Shown here piece by piece: positions 31,215 to 32,547 of a stretch of DNA of 32,547 bases; position 1 is the first letter of the stretch, and each line of letters begins with the position of its first letter. The notes beneath the pieces were generated by a model. The model searched no databases, was not told where the DNA came from, and saw nothing but the letters and a program-made list of their open reading frames with translations. Where the stretch lies: NCBI GenBank assembly GCA_900617975.1, contig UZAE01000160.1:1-32547 (forward strand). The letters are read 5' to 3'. The translations under genes were made by a program, and so were the position numbers. Source of the stretch: Rodentolepis nana (Eukaryota > Platyhelminthes > Cestoda > Cyclophyllidea > Hymenolepididae).

Positions 31215-31795
31215 GTAAGATGGGGAAATTATACTATATTATATTACTAGGCTGTAAATGATGACGACCCTGTAGTAAGTATTTTAACGGAAGGCCACAC
31301 GATTGAGGCGATTGCGAATCAATTAAGGAATTCTCGTATCCAAGATGGGCCAGATCGACCATGTGTTTTCATGGACGTCGTTGGTAGTCCTGAATCTTCT
31401 GGTGACACTCTTGACGAAACACCGGCTCACACAACTCTCCCGACCGTTTTCAAATGGGAAGGAGGTGGAAAGGAAGTGTACATTAGTGGAACTTTTAATG
31501 GTTGGAAATCTAAAATCCCTATGGTTAAAAGGTAAGCCTTCAAATAACTTCCTTGCCTATTGAATTTGGATTGGGGTGGTTTCCAAGAAACTGACACCTA
31601 ATCTCTCCCTCTTGTTATATATGTACTCATCTATAATTAGGTGCTGTCATTGTCTACAGCATCTTGAATAGTCAATTGATATACTCTTCATTTATTTGTA
31701 GTAAACAGAACTTCTATACAATTATTGATCTTCCAGAAGGAGAACATCAATACAAATTCATCGTCGATGGTCATTGGAAACTTAATAAAAATCAA
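31089..31795 (+). CDS. PRKAB: AMP-activated protein kinase beta subunit, 5' part (3 exons, continues past window)
   Basis: The scaffold and glycogen-sensing subunit of AMPK. Exons 31089-31214, 31251-31531 and 31702-31795 encode the first 167 residues. The N-terminus MGNTPGTS matches the N-myristoylated MGNT start of mammalian beta subunits. From about residue 108 the CBM48 glycogen-binding domain begins: VFKWEGGGKEVYISGTFNGW, IPMVKSKQNF, DLPEGEHQYKFIVDGHW. Ser136 aligns with human beta Ser108, and Trp127, Lys154 and Trp161 with glycogen-contacting residues. The spacing from Trp127 to Ser136 resembles beta-2. The region between the N-terminus and CBM is longer than in vertebrates. The rest of CBM48 and the C-terminal alpha/gamma-binding domain lie beyond the right edge. 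Confidence 0.93.
31251..31531 (+). CDS. PRKAB: AMPK beta exon 2
   Basis: It starts after TATTACTAG with AVNDDDPVVSILTEG and carries the first CBM48 strands (KEVYISGTFNGW). The donor is AAAAG|GTAAGC, phase 2, splitting the Ser136 codon. An internal GTAAGT at 31266 is a potential cryptic donor but the frame continues through it. Confidence 0.9.
31702..31795 (+). CDS. PRKAB: AMPK beta exon 3
   Basis: It starts after TTATTTGTAG with the last base of Ser136, then KQNFYTIIDLPEGEHQYKF and IVDGHWKLNKNQ. The donor is CAA|GTGAGT, phase 0. No following exon is visible in the remaining 752 bases. Confidence 0.9.
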
Positions 31796-32547
31796 GTGAG
31801 TTTCATTTAAAGTCACTTTTAATTGTTTGTTTCCTATTATAATCGATTAAACTAAACAGACCTTTTAATATTCGTACGATCTTATTAAAAACTTCTCGTT
31901 GGGAAATTTTTAGTCCTTATAGACTTCGTTTTGCACGTGTTTGGAAACACTAATTTTTTCCTCTGTGTGGGTGAGTTTCAGTGGCTCACGGGGTATCGGT
32001 CAGTTCAGTTCTACAGTTAGCCCCTAACTTAGAGTTTATCTTAGCTGAAATTCTATTATTTCTTAAGTTAGTCCGAAATGAGCGCTTAAAGGCACCACCT
32101 CAACAGATTTTGAACTTGATTGTATGTGCATTATCTGGCATCCAAAGTATTCTCTTTTGTTTTTCCAAAGGCTTAAGAAGTCATGTCTGGATGTTTTACT
32201 TAAACCCAACCTCAGTCTTTATCCATGAGATAGTTGTTAGCTGCTTCCGACTTTTATTTCAGAATTTTTATGTGACTGTCAATCGTTATTATTCTGTTAA
32301 TTTGCCAACAATGGTCTATGGCTTGGAGGTTTACAAAGCTGGACATTAGAAAATCTAAACCATCATAGTCATAAGATAGAAATGAGACAAAGACGAAAAT
32401 TTTTATCTTTAGAACTATACACAGTGTTTAAGTAATAGAATAAGGGTTTATTTACGACCCGTCGATAATACTCTTAGGGTGTGAGGGATGAGTGGTGGGC
32501 GAAAGAAAGTGAAGGTCAACATATGATCGGGGGGGGGGGGGGGGGGG
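31796..32547. other. Start of AMPK beta intron 3
   Basis: 752 nt to the edge. A 122-codon plus-strand frame at 31981-32349 begins right after a TTTCAG acceptor-like site, but it does not encode the expected CBM48 continuation; reading from that acceptor in phase 0 meets a TAG after 12 codons. I treat it as intron. Confidence 0.5.
32529..32547. repeat. G19 tract at the window edge
   Basis: Nineteen G running to the last base, so its true length is unknown. It lies in AMPK beta intron 3. Confidence 0.95.

Noticed and set aside
31981..32349. 122-codon plus-strand frame after a TTTCAG, as the fourth AMPK beta exon
   Set aside because: Its sequence does not match the CBM48 continuation, and the phase required by exon 3 gives a stop after 12 codons.

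Overview
The window is eukaryotic nuclear DNA, AT-rich, with intron-split genes and GT-AG splice sites. I recognise three protein-coding genes, all conserved animal families. The small introns (35, 35, 36 and 40 nt in the two plus-strand genes, 69-89 nt in the minus-strand gene) mixed with kilobase introns suggest a flatworm, perhaps a tapeworm with an AT-rich genome. That taxonomic call is inference from gene structure, not from a species-specific marker.

Layout. (1) 1-5402 has no recognisable gene. It holds copies of a dispersed repeat near the left edge and the 3' untranslated region of the next gene. (2) 5403-26180, minus strand: one large gene for a HERC-type E3 ubiquitin ligase (HERC3/HERC4 class), rebuilt here as 20 exons with compatible phases, about 1,164 residues. 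It has seven RCC1 blades at the N-terminus and a HECT domain ending in the catalytic-cysteine exon at 5403-5558. Its introns carry a tRNA-derived SINE-like remnant, an inverted copy of the dispersed repeat, and several long poly-G/poly-C tracts. (3) 26181-27188: a roughly 1 kb intergenic region shared by two divergent genes, with a 16-bp palindrome and a pyrimidine tract just before the ribosomal protein start. (4) 27189-27907, plus strand: RPL13A, complete, four exons, 202 residues, with introns of 40, 35 and 35 nt and a polyadenylation signal just after the stop. (5) 27920-31088: gene-poor, with a TA microsatellite and a C16 tract. (6) 31089 to beyond the right edge, plus strand: the 5' half of an AMP-activated protein kinase beta subunit, with an MGN N-terminus and the start of the glycogen-binding CBM48 domain. 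The window stops inside its third intron, in a run of 19 G.

The three genes are not an operon and do not act in one pathway: protein ubiquitination, translation, and energy sensing. HERC and RPL13A lie head to head and may share promoter sequence. I found no wholly new system. The points worth a second look are the very small introns (one with a probable GC donor), a lone 3' splice site just before the HERC start codon, a possible cassette exon in the HECT region, a homopolymer inside an 85-nt intron, and the dispersed repeat family. All exon boundaries were read by eye from splice consensus, phase and homology; none was tested against transcripts.
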